Shown in pieces: positions 1 through 11,673 of a stretch of 64,000 nucleotides of DNA. The notes beneath the pieces were generated by a model, which had not been told where the DNA came from, made no database searches, and saw only the letters and a list, made by a program, of their open reading frames with translations. The first letter of the stretch is position 1; the number at the start of each line of letters is the position of its first letter. The position numbers and the translations under genes are program-made. Location: assembly GCA_964017185.1 (NCBI GenBank), contig OZ024869.1, forward strand, positions 59,856,761 through 59,920,760, read 5' to 3'. Source of the stretch: Rugalucina vietnamica (Eukaryota > Mollusca > Bivalvia > Lucinida > Lucinidae).

Positions 1-379
1 GTGAGTGATTCACGAGACACTCACAAACGCGCATAACTATTTTTCTAACATGCGCGACGTAAATGAGATTGCGAGATGACTCGCCAGATGCAATTTGAGA
101 TCGATATATAAGTTCAGTCTATTTATTTACATGTATAAATTTTGCTTTGGTTTAGAAACATTGTTTACTTTGTTTATGTTAGACTGATTACCATAATTAC
201 TAATCCATTATTGCCCTGACCTGAAAAGAAGAGCCGTGTTAAACATTCGTTTAAGTTTAAAAAAGTTATCCAAATCATTGCTTTGATGCAAATTGTTCCA
301 TTTGCATCATTCATAATCAGACAATAAATGTGTGCAATTAAGATTAATGTTGTTGATTGATAATTTGACTGCATAACAC

Positions 380-430
380 CCTATTAGATTAGATTAGATC
401 AGATTAGATTTGATTAGATTAGATAGATTC
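380..430. repeat. TTAGAT-type simple repeat
   Basis: Imperfect tandem TTAGAT/TAGAT hexamer-like units, followed directly by GATA/GGAT-type short repeats to about 480. Low-complexity DNA with no coding signal. Confidence 0.8.
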
Positions 431-2117
431 TATCTATCTAGATATGAACGGACAGACAGACGGGTGGATGGATGGATGATTCCTATTAAAATACCTTTTT
501 ATCTTATTTCCCCAAATAAACAAAATGTATCAGTGGTAGACTACATAAAGTTTAAAAGAAACCGGTATTTCAATGCACATGCAAATGTAGCATGACGTCT
601 AACTGCATCAAAATTTGTAGTCATCAACATCATATTTTACAACTTGCATGTCACTCAGGGTGCATTTGAAATTGACGTTTTCAGTGTATGGACATGATGA
701 ATTTGCCTATAACAGACAACACCTAAATTCATTAATTCAATTTTTACAACAGACATGTAAATATACAAAGTGGCATCCCATGTACAAATCTACACTGTAA
801 CACTGGAAGTGTGCCATGTAGTTGCTTGTATTGTACAACGTCAGCTACATGTACGTACATGTATTCAATCAGTATCTTTAGTAAACACGTTTAATTTCTC
901 GATGTTGCACGAGGTTGTTTTCTAAATGTCAGGTATTGATGACAGTACAGCTTACTCCATGAGCTTGCAGTATCATTTAAGACACTATAAACTGCTGCGT
1001 GCATTTTTGTGCATTCTGATCCACGTATATATGTATCACTCTTTTATACCATCATTCATGCATACACAATTCAAATCACGAATGCAACATATCCCGGATT
1101 ATGTACATATAGCAAGGTTTACATTACGCAAAAAGTGCTTAAACATGACCCGTAGAGATACCACAGGTATGTACATGTCCTTAACTTCTTTCGTATCAAA
1201 CACCGATACGCAATAATGCACATGCTCAATCTGTTAAAAGGCTTTGGGACTCAGTAAATATTTACATGTATACATGTTTATGTAGCAACTGAGCACGATA
1301 AATGTATGCTACATGTACATCCATGCGCGACAAGCAAAAAGAACTTTGCGCGAAGGGTTGAGCAACTCGCAATTTATTAGTAAAAACTGGCAAGTCACAT
1401 GTGAGTCACTCGCCAAACGTTTTTAGAAGGGATTAAAAAAAATTCGCGATGCACAATCGCTTAAGGTCTCGCGACACCTGTACTGTAATCATGATTGGGC
1501 ACAGTTGAGCTTAACAAAAAAGTAAGTCTTCTTTTGGGGCGACCAGCTTGCATGCTTTCACCGACACTGTCATTTCGCTTCCTCTTCTGGGAGCATGACT
1601 GCTTCATAGGTGATAGTGTGTCATATCCTGAAATAGTATATTTAAGACATATTGATGCAACACTGCATAACATGTGACTAAAACGAATCTGGTGATATGA
1701 GACTTGATTGATTAAGCAACAACTGACAGTAAAACAAGTACATGTCATGTAACTCTTTGGTGTCAGTTGTTGCCCAATTAATACAGCTTCTTATCATCGC
1801 ACACCATTTCGTCATGTGATGTGATGTTGCATCAATATAATGCAAGTAAGAAATTTGGCTGCATCACAGGTTTATAGAGTGAGCTACAGCTGAACTGACC
1901 AGTACTTTTGTTTTGGCTCAAATACTTATTAATCTGAAAATTCAGCCATTTTTACAATATTTGTTGCACATTTTGAGACTACAATTCTGCTAGGAAATTA
2001 TTTTTTTTTAAATTAAACGTAGAAAATTTGAAAATATAAGTAAAATACCATAACCAGATACTTGAAGGAACATTGAAGAATGATTCAATAGCTTATTGTA
2101 TATAAAAAATTAATATT
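431..2117. other. Intergenic, no gene seen
   Basis: AT-rich DNA with many ACATGT words. Open frames on either strand stay below about 100 codons and show no recognisable domain, repeats or splice-linked coding pattern. I see nothing to annotate here. Confidence 0.6.
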
Positions 2118-2350
2118 TGGGCCACATCATAAGAAAGCCGGATTTTACCTATCCGAAAACAAAGGCACAGATCAGCTGTGCAGTAACTGCACAGATGATC
2201 AGCACCTTTTTTCACTACATGGATAGTACAATTTCTTTTTTTCTTAAATATGTAATTTCAAGCCTCTTGCCTTTTTCTGTGACTTTACAGAACGGTTAAG
2301 GCCGAAATTGGTTGAAAACCCTGAAGACTGATTTCCTCAAGGCGCGGCTC
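2118..2350 (-). mobile_element. Hairpin MITE, copy A (diverged)
   Basis: Reverse-orientation copy of the family best seen at 5596-5839 and 11674-11924. It has the GGCC..CATCAT-type left end, the CCGAAAACAAAGGC block, a central perfect hairpin (about 2165-2205), a tail resembling ATTTCAAGC..TTCTGTG, and a GCGGCTCA right end. The hairpin stem sequence differs from the other copies but still pairs fully. It is non-autonomous and encodes nothing. Confidence 0.7.
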
Positions 2351-2379
2351 ATTTATGACCATTTATGCATAAAGCCCCC

Positions 2380-2665
2380 GCCCAATGGGTACTAAAGAAA
2401 TAGATAGGCTGCTTTTGCATCTATTGAAAGCTTATTAGGCTACTGACTGACTATCAGATTTCTGGTGAAACACTCCGGTCTGAGCCTGCCCAAGAAAAGT
2501 GGTTCAAGTCATCCATACATATAAGAGTTAATGGCTTACTTCCAAGGGTGTTTGTATGTAAAGCACTTTTCGGATGTCGTTACATCCTAATTTCGGATAG
2601 AAGTCTCATAAAATGGATGCAACATCTTGACATGACCTCTGCTGTTGACTGGGACGTTCAGCATC
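2380..2665 (+). repeat. Dispersed repeat family R, copy 1
   Basis: Shares an ordered series of words with 49075-49345 and, more weakly, with 49930-50115: AAAGAAATAGAT, GGTCTGAGCCT, AAAGTGGTTCAAGTCA, CCATACATA, and then a CATAAAATG..GCAACATCT..ACATGACC..GCTGTTG block. It is an unclassified interspersed repeat with no coding capacity. Confidence 0.6.
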
Positions 2666-4160
2666 AATTCACGCAAGCAAATTACATGTTTTACAAGTTT
2701 ATTCAATCAGAGAACTGTTGGTTAACAAAATCTTGTCTGGAGCCTATAAAAATATGGTCATGCTTTTTGTGGTCATGAGATCCAACAATTTAGACTGAAA
2801 TTTGTGCAAGTGATGGTACAGTTTTTAAAATAATTATACATGATGTCTCACCTGCTTTCCTGACACTATGGGTCATACAGGGTGTTTTCTTGTTTCTAGG
2901 TTTCTAGGGAAAATACTTGGTACAAATACTGGTTGATCTGAAAGGTCCACCTTCTTCCCTGAAATTTAAAACCAAGATACATGAGATTACTACTTGTGAT
3001 TTATGTTGAATGATTATCATTTACTACTTTATATTTTATTCAATGTTTCAATGTTATTAATTTTAGTATTATCACTATTGTAATCAATTTGTTTACTGTG
3101 TGTTTGAACAAGAGTGTGTGTGTGGGGGGGGGGGGGGGGAGGGTAACGACTGCAACATGATGGTGTTATTGCTGTATTAAATCAACCACCGGTTAGACCA
3201 GAGAAAGTTTGATTCTCAACCAATTTTTTTAAAGTTCCGGGGTGCATCAGGAAAACATGTCCATGAAATGTATACCGCCTTACCCCCCTGAACCCCCACT
3301 TTTATATTGAAAAACTGGGATTTGCAGTTTTAAGTATGTGCTGCTGTTTAGTCATAGTGCAAAGTGACAATCATGAATGTCTGCTGTACGGGTTAAAGTA
3401 GCTTACGAATGAGAATAGGATTGCAATACTTTGGTAAGAAGTCATTTTTATATATAATTTATTCATATGATAAAAATGCACATATAACAACGTTTTATTT
3501 CATACTTAGCAGTGCACATGAGTGAAACCAATATACATTAAAAATGAATAAAAGTGATATTTTCACCGCAGAATTGATATTGACGCTTTCACTAGTGAAT
3601 CATTATCAGCCGATATTTTCACTCCGAGGCTAGATTTTGGATTACCACTGACGATTCCATTCACTTCACCATATTCACGTCATTTATGTGCCTCACTTCA
3701 GAAATTCAAACGCATATAACTCTGAAAAAATAAAGCGTGGGTATTCGTTTTCTAAGTAAGAACGAATTGGTATCAAAAACTTTTTTGTGTGTGTTCATTT
3801 TTTTCATTATTTTATTTTATTTTCAACGCCTGTCTTGTCAATGGGAAAATGTCCGTGCATCGTATAAAAGAAAAAATGCATTTCGTGAGTTGAACACATC
3901 TAAATTTTCACTCGCGCTGCGCACTCGTGAACTTGAATTCTGATGTTTTCACCGTCTCACTCGATAAAATGTGCATGTTTCCATGTTGCAACGTGAGTTA
4001 TAATATGTACTGAAAACGATTAAAGCGTACGAGTTTTCCAAAATAACAAAAAGGCGCAGGTCTACAAACGCATTCCTGTTGTTACATGGTCAAATATATA
4101 CTTTGAAGAAACGGAAAAAAACGATGGGGCATGAGGATAAGAAATACTTAACTTTAGTAA
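2666..4160. other. Intergenic with one G-run, no gene seen
   Basis: No gene-like signal. Positions about 3111-3143 are a (GT)n tract running into a G homopolymer of about 17 bases, a likely slippage site and G-quadruplex-prone. The rest is AT-rich unique-looking sequence. Confidence 0.6.
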
Positions 4161-4650
4161 GAATAAGAGCTGTCATAAGACAGCGTAGCTCACCTGACTT
4201 GTGCTTTTCCACTAAAACTATTAAAATCTTCTTTCCAAGTCCATGACCTCGACCTCAAGGTCACTTAGCTGGGTCACGATGGTAAAGCATAAAACTTCAG
4301 ACTAAGTATAAGTATCTAACAACAGGCAAAGTATCAACTTGATCCATCCATATGTTCAAGAGATATAGAGTTCTAAAAAACTTAAACCAAAATTTTAACA
4401 TCAAATTTCTAAGTCCATGGCTTCAAGGTCACTTAGGTCAGCAAAAACTTCAAACCAATATCTAACAGGAGGCAAGGTATCAACTAGAACCATTAACATA
4501 TTTAAGAGTTTTAAAAACTTTAACATAAAAAGTGACCTTGGCCTGAAGGTCACCTAGGTGGGTCACGGTTGTATAGCATAAAACTTCAGAGTAATATCTA
4601 ATACTGTGCAAATTATCATCTTGATCCATCAACATGTGCAAGAGATATAG
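4160..4650 (+). repeat. Diverged tandem repeat with AGGTCAC motif
   Basis: About three diverged units, beginning near 4234, 4408 and 4534. Each has TCAAGGTCAC(T/C)TAG, then AAAACTTCA, TATCTAA, and GTATCAACTTGATCCAT or a variant, then AAGAGATATAGA. The preceding AGCGTAGCTCACCTGAC resembles the AGCTCACCTGAG end of the ~450 bp-unit elements elsewhere in the window, so this may be a relative with shorter units. Confidence 0.6.
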
Positions 4651-5595
4651 ACTTAATACATAAACGCCGCCACCGGGATGAATGCAATAGCTCATGAGTG
4701 CAATAGCTCTTCCTGTACTTTCGTACAGACGAGACTGGTGCACTGTCTTTTTATGATGGAAAAGGTTGTCTGTGCATAACGTCACCTACAGTAATGTAAA
4801 GTGTACGAGTCCAAGCATAAAATACGTCCTCAGATATCGGATGAAGAAAGCAGAGGTTACTGTCTAACGAATGAAGACAACCGCACGTACGACTTCCGCT
4901 AAGAAGCCACAAATGCTTTTCTCTTCACGCAGTAGCATGTATAAGATAAAGTTTTACCCTATGCAATCTGTTTTCCTATTCAAATTACTATATAAACTGC
5001 TGTAAAGTACATTGTATTGAAAGCTTTGTTAATGTCATGCTTAAATGTCATAGAAATGTCGTGGCATCCGAATGTCATTTTTAATTCATCCGATTTACTA
5101 CAAGATTTAAATAAAGAAATTCCCATGTAAATCTAATGGTACTAACTGTATTATCTTCCGAGATGTAGGTGTGGATCTCGACGCCTCTGTGTTAACCGTA
5201 TAACCGAGTTAGTTGGTATGGGGGCGACATTTCGACATTACCGTAACTGTTTGTGACTGGTCATGTCATAAAATAACCTGTGTTGCATGACAGGCGTCGC
5301 TTTGTGGCACAGCAAGTGGTCGGGGATGAATAGATGCTGCAGTGCAAGCAAAATGGATAATGTGAAGAAAACAGTGGCGCCGATAAACTCTAAAACTGCC
5401 AAATTACCATGAAGCCGACATACGCATTTCTTATAAATACATTTTTGTCAAACTCGATGTTATGTCACTATAAGGTCGTTCGCTATATTAATATTATGAA
5501 AGGTTTATGAAAGGTTAATGGAAGCTTAAGATCCTTCTAGGAAACTTTTTTTGTTTTAGTCACAAGATTAAGAGGAAGAGACACTTCACACTAAT
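4651..5595. other. Intergenic, no gene seen
   Basis: No recognisable gene, RNA or repeat. Short open frames lack any familiar motif. Confidence 0.55.
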
Positions 5596-5839
5596 AATTG
5601 AGCCGCCTCATGGGAAAACCAACAATGTGGTTTCCGAACAGGGCATACACAAACCGGTCTGTGCAGTAAAAGAAGCAGGCTACAAACTTGAAATTTCGGA
5701 TTAAAGTAGAAGAGGAACTGTACTATCCGAGTAGCGAAAAAGAAAAGTCGCAGATTATCTTCGCAGTTACTGCGAAGCTGATCTGCGCCTTTGTTTTCGC
5801 CTAGGCAGATTGTTTGTTTTCCTATGCGGCGGTTCAATT
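5596..5839 (+). mobile_element. Hairpin MITE, copy B (244 bp)
   Basis: Terminal inverted repeats: AATTGAGCCGCCTCATGGGA on the left pairs with TATGCGGCGGTTCAATT on the right. Inside lie GTGGTTTCCGAACAG, CTTGAAATTT, GTACTATCCGAGTAGCG, then a perfect central hairpin (stem CTTCGCAGT) near 5758-5785 and TTTGTTTTCGCCTA. Same order as copies C and E. Non-coding, non-autonomous; superfamily not determined because the flanking duplication is ambiguous. Confidence 0.85.
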
Positions 5840-5975
5840 GTTTGATTTAAAGATTCAGTCTCACATATACACGGGGGAACATACCTTTTCGCGATACGTA
5901 ACACCAGTTAAAAGTGGTCAAGATTTCATGTTGAAGGGTTACATACATTTACACTGTAGAGACTGTAAACTATCT

Positions 5976-6768
5976 CACCCTGTATACCGTTGATGCAACT
6001 GAATATGTTACGGCACAGATTGATGCAACATTTCACGAGGTTAGTGAGGAATGTAAAACGGTAAGTTGACGATTATTTCAATTAATGTGACGATGTGGAG
6101 TCGTGAGTTTTAGGGAAACCACAGTAAGGATGCCTTCATTTTTTGCCACAAGTAGTTCGTTAAAAATCCTTACCTTGTGACAGAAAATACACATTTTATT
6201 GGAGCAATATGCCACCAGAGACACGAAAATTGATTACGTTCGCTAATTGCTCGAATTCTTCATCATCGTTTGTCAATGTCAAAGTTTCGGTATATACCAG
6301 AATCATTCCTTGTTTCATACCACCAAACGACAATCATGACCTCAAGCCGACTTTTGCACAATACGGTGTTTACACACCTTGATTGGAACTTTTGGGAAAC
6401 AACGTACGTCAAGGTGTTCATTGCCTGGATGCAAGCTACGTCTAAGATGTGTTGTTAAAGAATGAGGCTACGTACGGCGGATCTTTGGGCCGAAAATGAT
6501 ATTTCTTACGGCGGACAAATCGTAGAATGGAAATAATGTTCAATTTTAGACATTTTCTGCTGTGAATTGACAGATTCAATATCAATTTGGATAAACACAT
6601 ATCGCTTAACATATTTGTTGTACTTATCTACACGCGTTGCAGAATTATTAATATACTTAATGAATAAAGAAACGCAACAAACACTTTGGGTCACTGTAGT
6701 CAGGATGTGTGATGCAAGTCTGTGGTGAAACTGGTCTTACTGTACATGATCGCAGTATCTTTACGTCA
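5976..6768 (+). repeat. Left terminal inverted repeat arm
   Basis: Inverted partner of 7941-8742. Matching stretches include the MPPETRK-encoding segment (6210-6230 versus 8478-8498 reversed), GGGCCGAAAATGATATTTCT, and CTGTAGTCAGGATGTGTGAT. The arms differ by scattered substitutions and small indels. Confidence 0.85.
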
Positions 6769-6789
6769 CATACAAATTATGGATTATCA

Positions 6790-7030
6790 TAATTTAGCCT
6801 CGACGCGAGAAAACCGACCTTCGGGTTTCCAACCAGGTCTGACACTAACCGAGCTGTACAAGCACAGAAGATGGCTAGAAGCTTGAAATTTCAGATGTAG
6901 GAAGTAGAAAACATGTGATTCCGAGTAGCGAAAACAAAGACGCTGATCAGCTTCGCAGTCACTGCGAAGCTGATCTGCGCCTTTGTTTTTGCATAGGCAA
7001 AAATCCGGTTTTCTCATGATGCGTCCCATA
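6790..7030 (+). mobile_element. Hairpin MITE, copy C
   Basis: Member of the family at 5596-5839, nested in the interior of the 2.77 kb inverted-repeat element. Carries GGTTTCCAACCAGGTCTGAC, CTTGAAATTTCAGAT, a central hairpin at about 6931-6990 (stem CTTCGCAGT with a C loop), and a degraded ..CATCATGAGAAAACC right end. Non-coding. Confidence 0.8.
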
Positions 7031-7940
7031 TTATATTACATACCTTTCAAAGTTTTCACTGCTTCCAAAGGATCTAACTTACATATTTTATTCTTTTCAA
7101 TCTTTATATGCCCGATTTGTGCAATATTTGTGGAAATTTATCCTTCCGTCAAATGTAAGGTACTCGCTGCATTGGGGTGGATAGGTACAATTGTGTATAT
7201 ATGGTTCCATACTCTTCATCATACTTAATGAATTAAAATACGCAACACATAAAAGTTCAACTGTAACGTATGTTTTTAACATTTTGATGAAATCTTTTTA
7301 GAAATGTCTTGCAGACTGCATGTGGCATGTGATGAAATAAGAAAACGTCATTTTGTTGATAAAATTAACGTCAAAACGTCAAAAACCATGGAAAAAAGCA
7401 AATTGTTACGCAAGCGTCGGGGCGAAGGTGAATATTCCAAATACTGTACATGCTTGGTAATATGACATCGACTAGAAAATATGCCATTAAGACTGGCGTG
7501 ATTGCATAGTTGGGTGTCATGCCATGTTGCGTCAAAACTGGCTAATGGAATGCAAAAGTGCACAATAATGAATGATAAGCAATTAACGTCATTTACAATT
7601 TTTGATGTGGACGTTTTGTGTTTATACGGTATTCATCGAGCCAAAAGACGACACGGCATGCTTTTCAAGCAACAATGACGCCACAATTACTGTAGTAATG
7701 GGGCACCTAACGTTTGTTTTGGCATTGACGTAGGTGGCGTTAAACGTCCAAAATCACAACAAATGCTACCCACGGTCAATGATCACATCTGCAATCACTT
7801 ATAGCAAATTTGGAAACAATAAAATTGGTTTGGGTTCGAATTTGACTTTTATTGATCATGTTTCCAGAGTGCGTGACTGTGGGCCAGTGAGGTTATGCGC
7901 ACGCCATCAAGCAAACGTAACCGACATAAAGGCTGTAATT
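7031..7940. other. Interior of inverted-repeat element, no gene seen
   Basis: No transposase-like frame. Around 7225-7250 a TACTTAATGAATTAAAATAC..CAACA block resembles the element's own arm near 6655-6680, suggesting an internal subterminal duplication. Confidence 0.5.
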
Positions 7941-8742
7941 TGACGTAAGTGCGATCATGTAGTAAGACCACTTTCACCACAGACTTGCATCACACATCCT
8001 GACTACAGTGACCCAAAGTGTTTGTTGCGTTTCTTTATTCCTTAAGTATATTAATAATTCTGCAACGCGTGTAGATAAGTACAACAAATGTGTTAAGCGA
8101 TATATATATGTTTATCCAAATTGATATTGAATCTGTCAATTCACAGCAGAAAATGTCTAAAATTGAACATTATTTCCATTCTACGATTTGTCCGCCGTAA
8201 GAAATATCATTTTCGGCCCAAAGATCCGCCGTACGTAGCCTCCTTCTTCAACAACACATCTTAGACGTAGCTTGCATCCAGGCAATGAACACATTGACGT
8301 ACGTTGTTTCCCAAACGTTCCAATCTAGGTATGTAAACACCGTATTGTACAAAAGCCGGTTTGAGTTCGGGATTGTCGTTTGGTGGTATGAAACAAGGAA
8401 TGATTCCGGTATATACCGAAACTTTAACATTGAAAAACGATGATGAAGAATTCGAGCAATTAGCAAACGTAATCAATTTTCGTGTCTCTGGTGGCATATT
8501 TCTCCAATAAAATGTATAATTTCTATCACAAGGTAAGGTTTTCTAACAAACTTCTTATGGCAAAAACTGAAAGCATCCGTACTTTGTTCTCCCTACAACT
8601 CACGACCCAGACATCCTCGCATTTATGCCTGTAAAATTGAAATAATCGTCAACTTACCGATCTCCATTTTTCCCTACCCTCGTGAAATGTTGCATCAATC
8701 TGTGCCGTAACATATTCAGTTGCATCAACGGTATACAGGGTG
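7941..8742 (-). repeat. Right terminal inverted repeat arm
   Basis: Inverted copy of 5976-6768, ending GTATACAGGGTG immediately before the TATCT duplication. Confidence 0.85.
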
Positions 8743-9098
8743 TATCTAGGCAGTGAAAGTCAAACACGCTGGTGAGACATGATGTTCTGTACATATTCGT
8801 GTAGGTATCATGTAGGTATATCTTAGCTCAAAGCAGGTTTGATCGTGAAGTGGTCCAATAAGCCACGAGTTAAGCACTGAGCACTTAAGCGGGACACTTC
8901 GAAAGACGTGACCATGCTGGCTTATATTTTCAAATCGACTTCATAAAGAATACGCTTATGATCGGTTTTTGTAGGGACACATATAGTGCTTATATAGTGC
9001 TTTTAGTTGGAGCTATTTGTCGGTGGAATTCAACAGCATGCAAACCTGTCCTCGATATCATGCATATGTCCCAACAATAACAAATGAAACATACTAAT

Positions 9099-9192
9099 CG
9101 AGGCTTGAATAGCCGAAACCGCGGTATGGCCCATCACCTTTCTCGAAAATATGCTCACTGCTCTTAAAGGATCTGAGTTTTAGTTTTATTTT
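9099..9192 (+). repeat. Short interspersed repeat, copy 1
   Basis: CGAGGCTTGAATAGCCGAAA, CCGCGGTATGGC, CACCTTTCTCGAAA, ATGCTCACTGCTCTTAAAGG, then AT-rich. Also present at 9633-9735 and, diverged, at 59127-59215. Unclassified and non-coding. Confidence 0.75.
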
Positions 9193-9248
9193 CATTTGCT
9201 ATCACTGCAGCTGGTGTTGTGCCGTGTGATGGCCCTAAAACTCTCCCC

Positions 9249-9436
9249 GTACATCATGCGCGGATCCAGAGGTGGGGGGGGGGGACCCCCCCCCCCCCTG
9301 GAATTTGAAAATTTTACCTAAAAAAGGTAATTTCGGGATTTTTTGGGGGTTGGACCCCCCCTCGTCTGTGACCAAAAATTACCAATTTCGTTGGACCCCC
9401 TCTCATTAAAATTTCTGTATCCGCGCATGTACATCA
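9249..9436. mobile_element. 172 bp hAT-like MITE with G/C-run hairpin
   Basis: The element is 9257-9428, bounded by inverted termini TGCGCGGATCCAGA and TCTGTATCCGCGCAT. A perfect 8 bp direct duplication GTACATCA lies at 9249-9256 and 9429-9436; 8 bp is the duplication length typical of hAT transposons. The interior has a G run abutting a C run (9273-9298) and further GGGGG/CCCCC tracts that can fold on themselves. It encodes no protein. Confidence 0.8.
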
Positions 9437-9632
9437 TCCATAGTGCAGATTATATTTTCCTTTTGGTCCTTTAAGATCAGAGAGGATATTTTGAGAAATC
9501 AGAAAATCATTATCGATTTAGATTCATATTCTAACATTTGGCCCCATTTGGATAATACTAGTCTTTGTATCGACTAGCCCTCTGAAAGTTGAAAAATTTG
9601 GCTCCATGTTGCCAAATCTAAAGGGTCACTGA

Positions 9633-9735
9633 CGAGGCTTGAATAGCCGAAACCGCGGTATGGCACATCACCTTTCTCGAAACTATGCTCAGTTGCTCAC
9701 TGTTCTTAAAGGATCTCAGTTTTATTTTTATTCAA
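9633..9735 (+). repeat. Short interspersed repeat, copy 2
   Basis: Direct repeat of 9099-9192, with a longer homology to 59103-59215 that includes the preceding GCCAAA..GGTCACT block. Followed by AT-rich sequence. Confidence 0.75.
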
Positions 9736-9816
9736 AAGGCATGTCAACGTCTCGAATAGGAAACTAACAACAAATTTTGATTTTTCATAATAATCTATTT
9801 TAATACATGTACCTGT

Positions 9817-9818
9817 AT

Positions 9819-9869
<51 letters not shown>

Positions 9870-9872
9870 TTA
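9817..9872 (+). repeat. (TTTA)n microsatellite
   Basis: About 14 perfect tetranucleotide units. Confidence 0.95.
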
Positions 9873-9954
9873 GTGTGTCTGCAACTCTTATAATCCACGC
9901 GATGTGTGATATTTTTGTTATAAACATGATTGTTTCCTGCTTCCACAATCTTCA

Positions 9955-10095
9955 TTTGAGCCGCCTCATGGGAAAAGCAACAATCTGCATATGCGAAAGC
10001 AAAGGCTTCTAGCTATTTTCTGTGCTTGTACAGACCGGTAAGTGTCTGACTTGTTCAGAAACCAAATTGCTGGTTTTCCCACGTGACGGCTCAAA
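9955..10095 (+). mobile_element. Hairpin MITE, copy D (internally deleted)
   Basis: Both ends are present: TTTGAGCCGCCTCATGGGA on the left and CCCACGTGACGGCTCAAA on the right, forming inverted termini. The copy is only ~141 bp. The central hairpin present in copies A, B, C and E is missing, as expected for an internal deletion derivative. Confidence 0.75.
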
Positions 10096-10403
10096 CAGAT
10101 GAGAACGGCGTTGTTGTTCTGTTTTCCTGGTCGTTCAACTATATATTCAGGTTTAATTAAACGCTTAACATCTATATATTCGGTATTGAAAATATTCATT
10201 TATCAAATAAATACATCGTAATGTCAATTTTCTTGCATTAGTTTGATGAAAAAGATTTTCTCCCAATGTAAATAACACAAATGTCAAATAGCGAAGGCCA
10301 CCGCTGAACAAAATATGTCTGTTGTAACTTCATTATTATGCCCGTATTTTTTGTGTGTAAACAATGCATATATACTAATGATTTCGCCTTTTATACTTTG
10401 TCT

Positions 10404-10406
10404 TTC

Positions 10407-10460
<54 letters not shown>
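10404..10460 (+). repeat. (CT)n microsatellite
   Basis: Long CT dinucleotide tract with two small interruptions. Confidence 0.95.
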
Positions 10461-10463
<3 letters not shown>

Positions 10464-11673
10464 ACAATCAGTGTATGCATTAATGCCGATAAAATAAACA
10501 CATAGTACATAGTAAGCATTTTAGTTTATGTATATTTTCTCCTAACGGGCTGTCTTTAAGCTACGGTCTAGTTATGTTAACGTCATCCCACATACATTAA
10601 TTGCCAGTCAGAAGTCAACTTTGTCACTTAATATACAGTAGAAACAGGACTAGATTTCTCTACTTAATGTGTCTTTTATCATTTGGAGGAGTATAAATAT
10701 TCACATATTCCGGCACATCATATTCACCATTCTTATTTTAAAAGCCCGATGATATGTTAGACAGACGAAAAAGGACCCGCACTTCAACTTAGGGAGGTAA
10801 GATGCCTAGGTCACAATGACTGTTGTTAGTGCTAATTCACAAGTGTCACCAGTGGATAAAGGAAGAAAATAAGTCGAGTTTCGACGTTTGCAAATGATCG
10901 CTAATCCGTCGCAGTACCCAGTAAGTACCCGGGGTTGTGTAATTATAATAGATAAAGAGTTGAGTGTAATGTTGATATACGGTAGCAGACGGTCTCTCCG
11001 GGAAGAACAGTAACTGTAATATTAACTTGAAACGGACATGGTAAATGAACAGTGTTTTGATTATTTAGCTTTATGATATATGCTAAAGTTTCGAAGTTGC
11101 CTACAGTAGTATATTCATCTCGTGTCCAAATCGCATGCGTCGAATATGATAATTTCACGAAAGTCGAAATTGCTAGATCGGTTCAAACGAAAGGGCGGGA
11201 TAGCCCAGTAGCTCATAAAAACCTGTCAAAGTACTGTCACTTTAACAGAATAGCTCAGACCCAAGGCACTCTTGCATCAAGCAAACTTTGCCCTCTGCCT
11301 CGATACTCCAAGTGTGCACAGTCTTTTGTTTTGCACCAGGCATATTGTAGGTCCCGACAGGCATATTGTAGGTCCCGACTTTGCGTGTCAACAAGAGTAA
11401 ATGCAACAAGAAGAAGAAGAATAGTTTACAATTTGCTTTTACAAATGGTGTACGTAATTTAATTGCGATTTGTGAACGTTGTATAATACCTTACCGCTCA
11501 TTGGTCTTATACATGTAGGAGTGACTTATTCTACTATAAACGAATATTTTACTTACTAAAACAACATGAATAAATGTTTTGGTTCAAAGTAGAAAAACAT
11601 TATGAAATATTATTAAACAGAAGGTATTAACAAAACGGAATCATTCTTTAAGGTTGACTGAAACTGACGCAAC
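10461..11673. other. Intergenic upstream of GPCR, no gene seen
   Basis: No recognised domain. One perfect 21 bp tandem duplication lies at 11338-11358 and 11359-11379, with unit core GGCATATTGTAGGTCCC. A 129-codon frame (11073-11462, +) overlaps it but resembles nothing known. A 5' untranslated exon of the downstream receptor could lie here but cannot be located from sequence alone. Confidence 0.5.

Larger units (their letters stand above)
5971..8747. mobile_element. 2.77 kb element with ~800 bp inverted termini
   Basis: The element proper is 5976-8742, flanked by the direct duplication TATCT at 5971-5975 and 8743-8747. The left arm 5976-6768 and right arm 7941-8742 are near-identical inverted copies starting CACCCTGTATACCGTTGATG. 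The 1.17 kb interior holds MITE copy C (6790-7030) and about 0.9 kb with many TGACG/CGTCA words. Frames in the arms and interior are under 100 codons and match no transposase I recognise, so this looks non-autonomous. The 5 bp duplication and a CAC start recall Transib-like ends, but that assignment is only a guess. Confidence 0.8.

Noticed and set aside
6270..8497. Arm-encoded frames (FRYIPESFLVSYHQTT.. / MPPETRKLITF..) as a transposase
   Set aside because: Under 80 codons, present in both inverted arms in different states, and without a DDE/D pattern or a helix-turn-helix that I can recognise.
10315..10497. Frame rich in Leu/Ser after position 10400
   Set aside because: Translation of the CT microsatellite.
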